Of a DNA stretch of 5,714 bases, positions 5,341 to 5,714 are shown piece by piece. A program made the position numbers and the translations under genes. The DNA lies in contig JAUWPK010000250.1 in the NCBI GenBank assembly GCA_030611625.1, positions 1-5,714 on the forward strand. Reading direction: 5' to 3'. This DNA is from Promethearchaeum sp. Its GTDB lineage: Archaea > Asgardarchaeota > Lokiarchaeia > Sigyniarchaeales > Promethearchaeaceae. Position 1 is the stretch's first letter. The number at the start of each line of letters is the position of its first letter. The notes under the pieces were generated by a model. The model saw only the letters and a program-made list of their open reading frames with translations. It did not search any database and was not told the DNA's origin.

Positions 5341-5714
5341 TTTCGATAATTCACTAAAAACAGCAGTTATTATTCAGGTGAATTGCCCCTCTTCGATTCC
5401 TTATGATATAAATGAAATGAAGGGTCTTGCGAAAACTGCGGGATATAACATTTTTAATATTATCACTCAAAAATTAGAACATATTAATCCTAAATTTTTC
5501 CTGGGAAAAGGCAAAGTCGAATTAATTAACATCGGAATAGAAAATTTCTTCTACAATCATCATCATCATCAGCATAATGAAGAACTCTTAGAATCAGAAG
5601 AATTCGATGAAAATGGCAATCCTTTTGAAGAGTATGAAAACAAAGAAAATAATATTGAATTTGATTTTCCCGAAACTGTCCATAAACGAAAAGATATAAC
5701 CATTATTTTTAATA
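5330..5714 (+). CDS. hflX: HflX-type GTPase, N-terminal part, cut by window edge
   Basis: HflX proteins are ribosome-binding GTPases that split stalled or stressed ribosomes in bacteria; a crenarchaeal homologue binds the large subunit. Only the N-terminal nucleotide-binding domain is present, 128 codons. Evidence is the strand TAVIIQVNCP (11-20), INEMKGLAKTAGYNIFNIITQ (27-47; compare ELxxLAxTAG in the family), the diagnostic LGKGKVELI (58-66), and KDITIIFN (121-128), which matches the family strand followed by D-x-ELSPxQ beyond the window. The G-domain lies outside. Between GKGK and ITIIFN there are about 58 residues, where the family usually has about 18: a His run (77-80, then Q-H) and an acidic Glu/Asp/Asn-rich stretch (84-111) are inserted. 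The ATG at 5330 lies inside the end of mbf1, with AGAGG at 5311-5315 ahead of it, so translational coupling is likely. The family call is strong despite truncation. Confidence 0.92.
   Translation, partial: MINNFDNSLKTAVIIQVNCPSSIPYDINEMKGLAKTAGYNIFNIITQKLEHINPKFFLGKGKVELINIGIENFFYNHHHHQHNEELLESEEFDENGNPFEEYENKENNIEFDFPETVHKRKDITIIFN

Noticed and set aside
5558..5575. His run in HflX as an expression-tag or vector artefact
   Set aside because: It is internal, flanked by conserved HflX sequence, interrupted by Gln, and followed by a native-looking acidic stretch; no vector sequence is present.

Overview
The window reads as a chromosomal segment of an AT-rich archaeon. Three things point there: an archaeal-type MBF1 (zinc ribbon plus HTH), an MfnA-type PLP decarboxylase, and a small ubiquitin-like protein ending in a bare Gly-Gly. 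A protein with a longin/roadblock-like N-terminus suggests an Asgard (Lokiarchaeia-like) lineage, but this is an inference from one divergent protein. Several genes start at TTG behind strong GAGG-type ribosome binding sites. There are no RNA genes, insertion sequences, CRISPR arrays or phage genes, and gene density is high.

Layout. (1) 1-1750, minus strand: panB, then a DUF72 gene that runs off the left edge. (2) 1751-1898: divergent promoter region. (3) 1899-3967, plus strand: an MfnA-type decarboxylase, then a longin-like protein whose reading frame breaks in an A-rich tract and continues in the -1 frame to 3967. (4) 3974-4285, minus strand: a small ABM-family (ferredoxin-like) protein. 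(5) 4286-4427: divergent promoter region with a notable inverted repeat. (6) 4428-4634, plus strand: a MoaD/ThiS/SAMP-like protein, followed by a T-rich likely terminator. (7) 4762-5714, plus strand: MBF1, overlapped by 11 bases by an HflX-type GTPase that runs off the right edge.

How the genes fit together. PanB makes ketopantoate. MfnA-family enzymes can make beta-alanine from aspartate. Placed back to back, they would supply both halves of pantothenate and hence coenzyme A. MBF1 and HflX are both ribosome-associated families, and their overlap suggests a co-translated pair for stalled or stressed ribosomes. The ABM-like and MoaD-like genes share a divergent control region.

I see no wholly new multi-gene system. 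The observations most worth a second look are the frame break with a dnaX-like slippery heptamer, the His/acidic insertion in HflX, the panB/mfnA and mbf1/hflX pairings, and a TTAG-spaced motif facing three genes.
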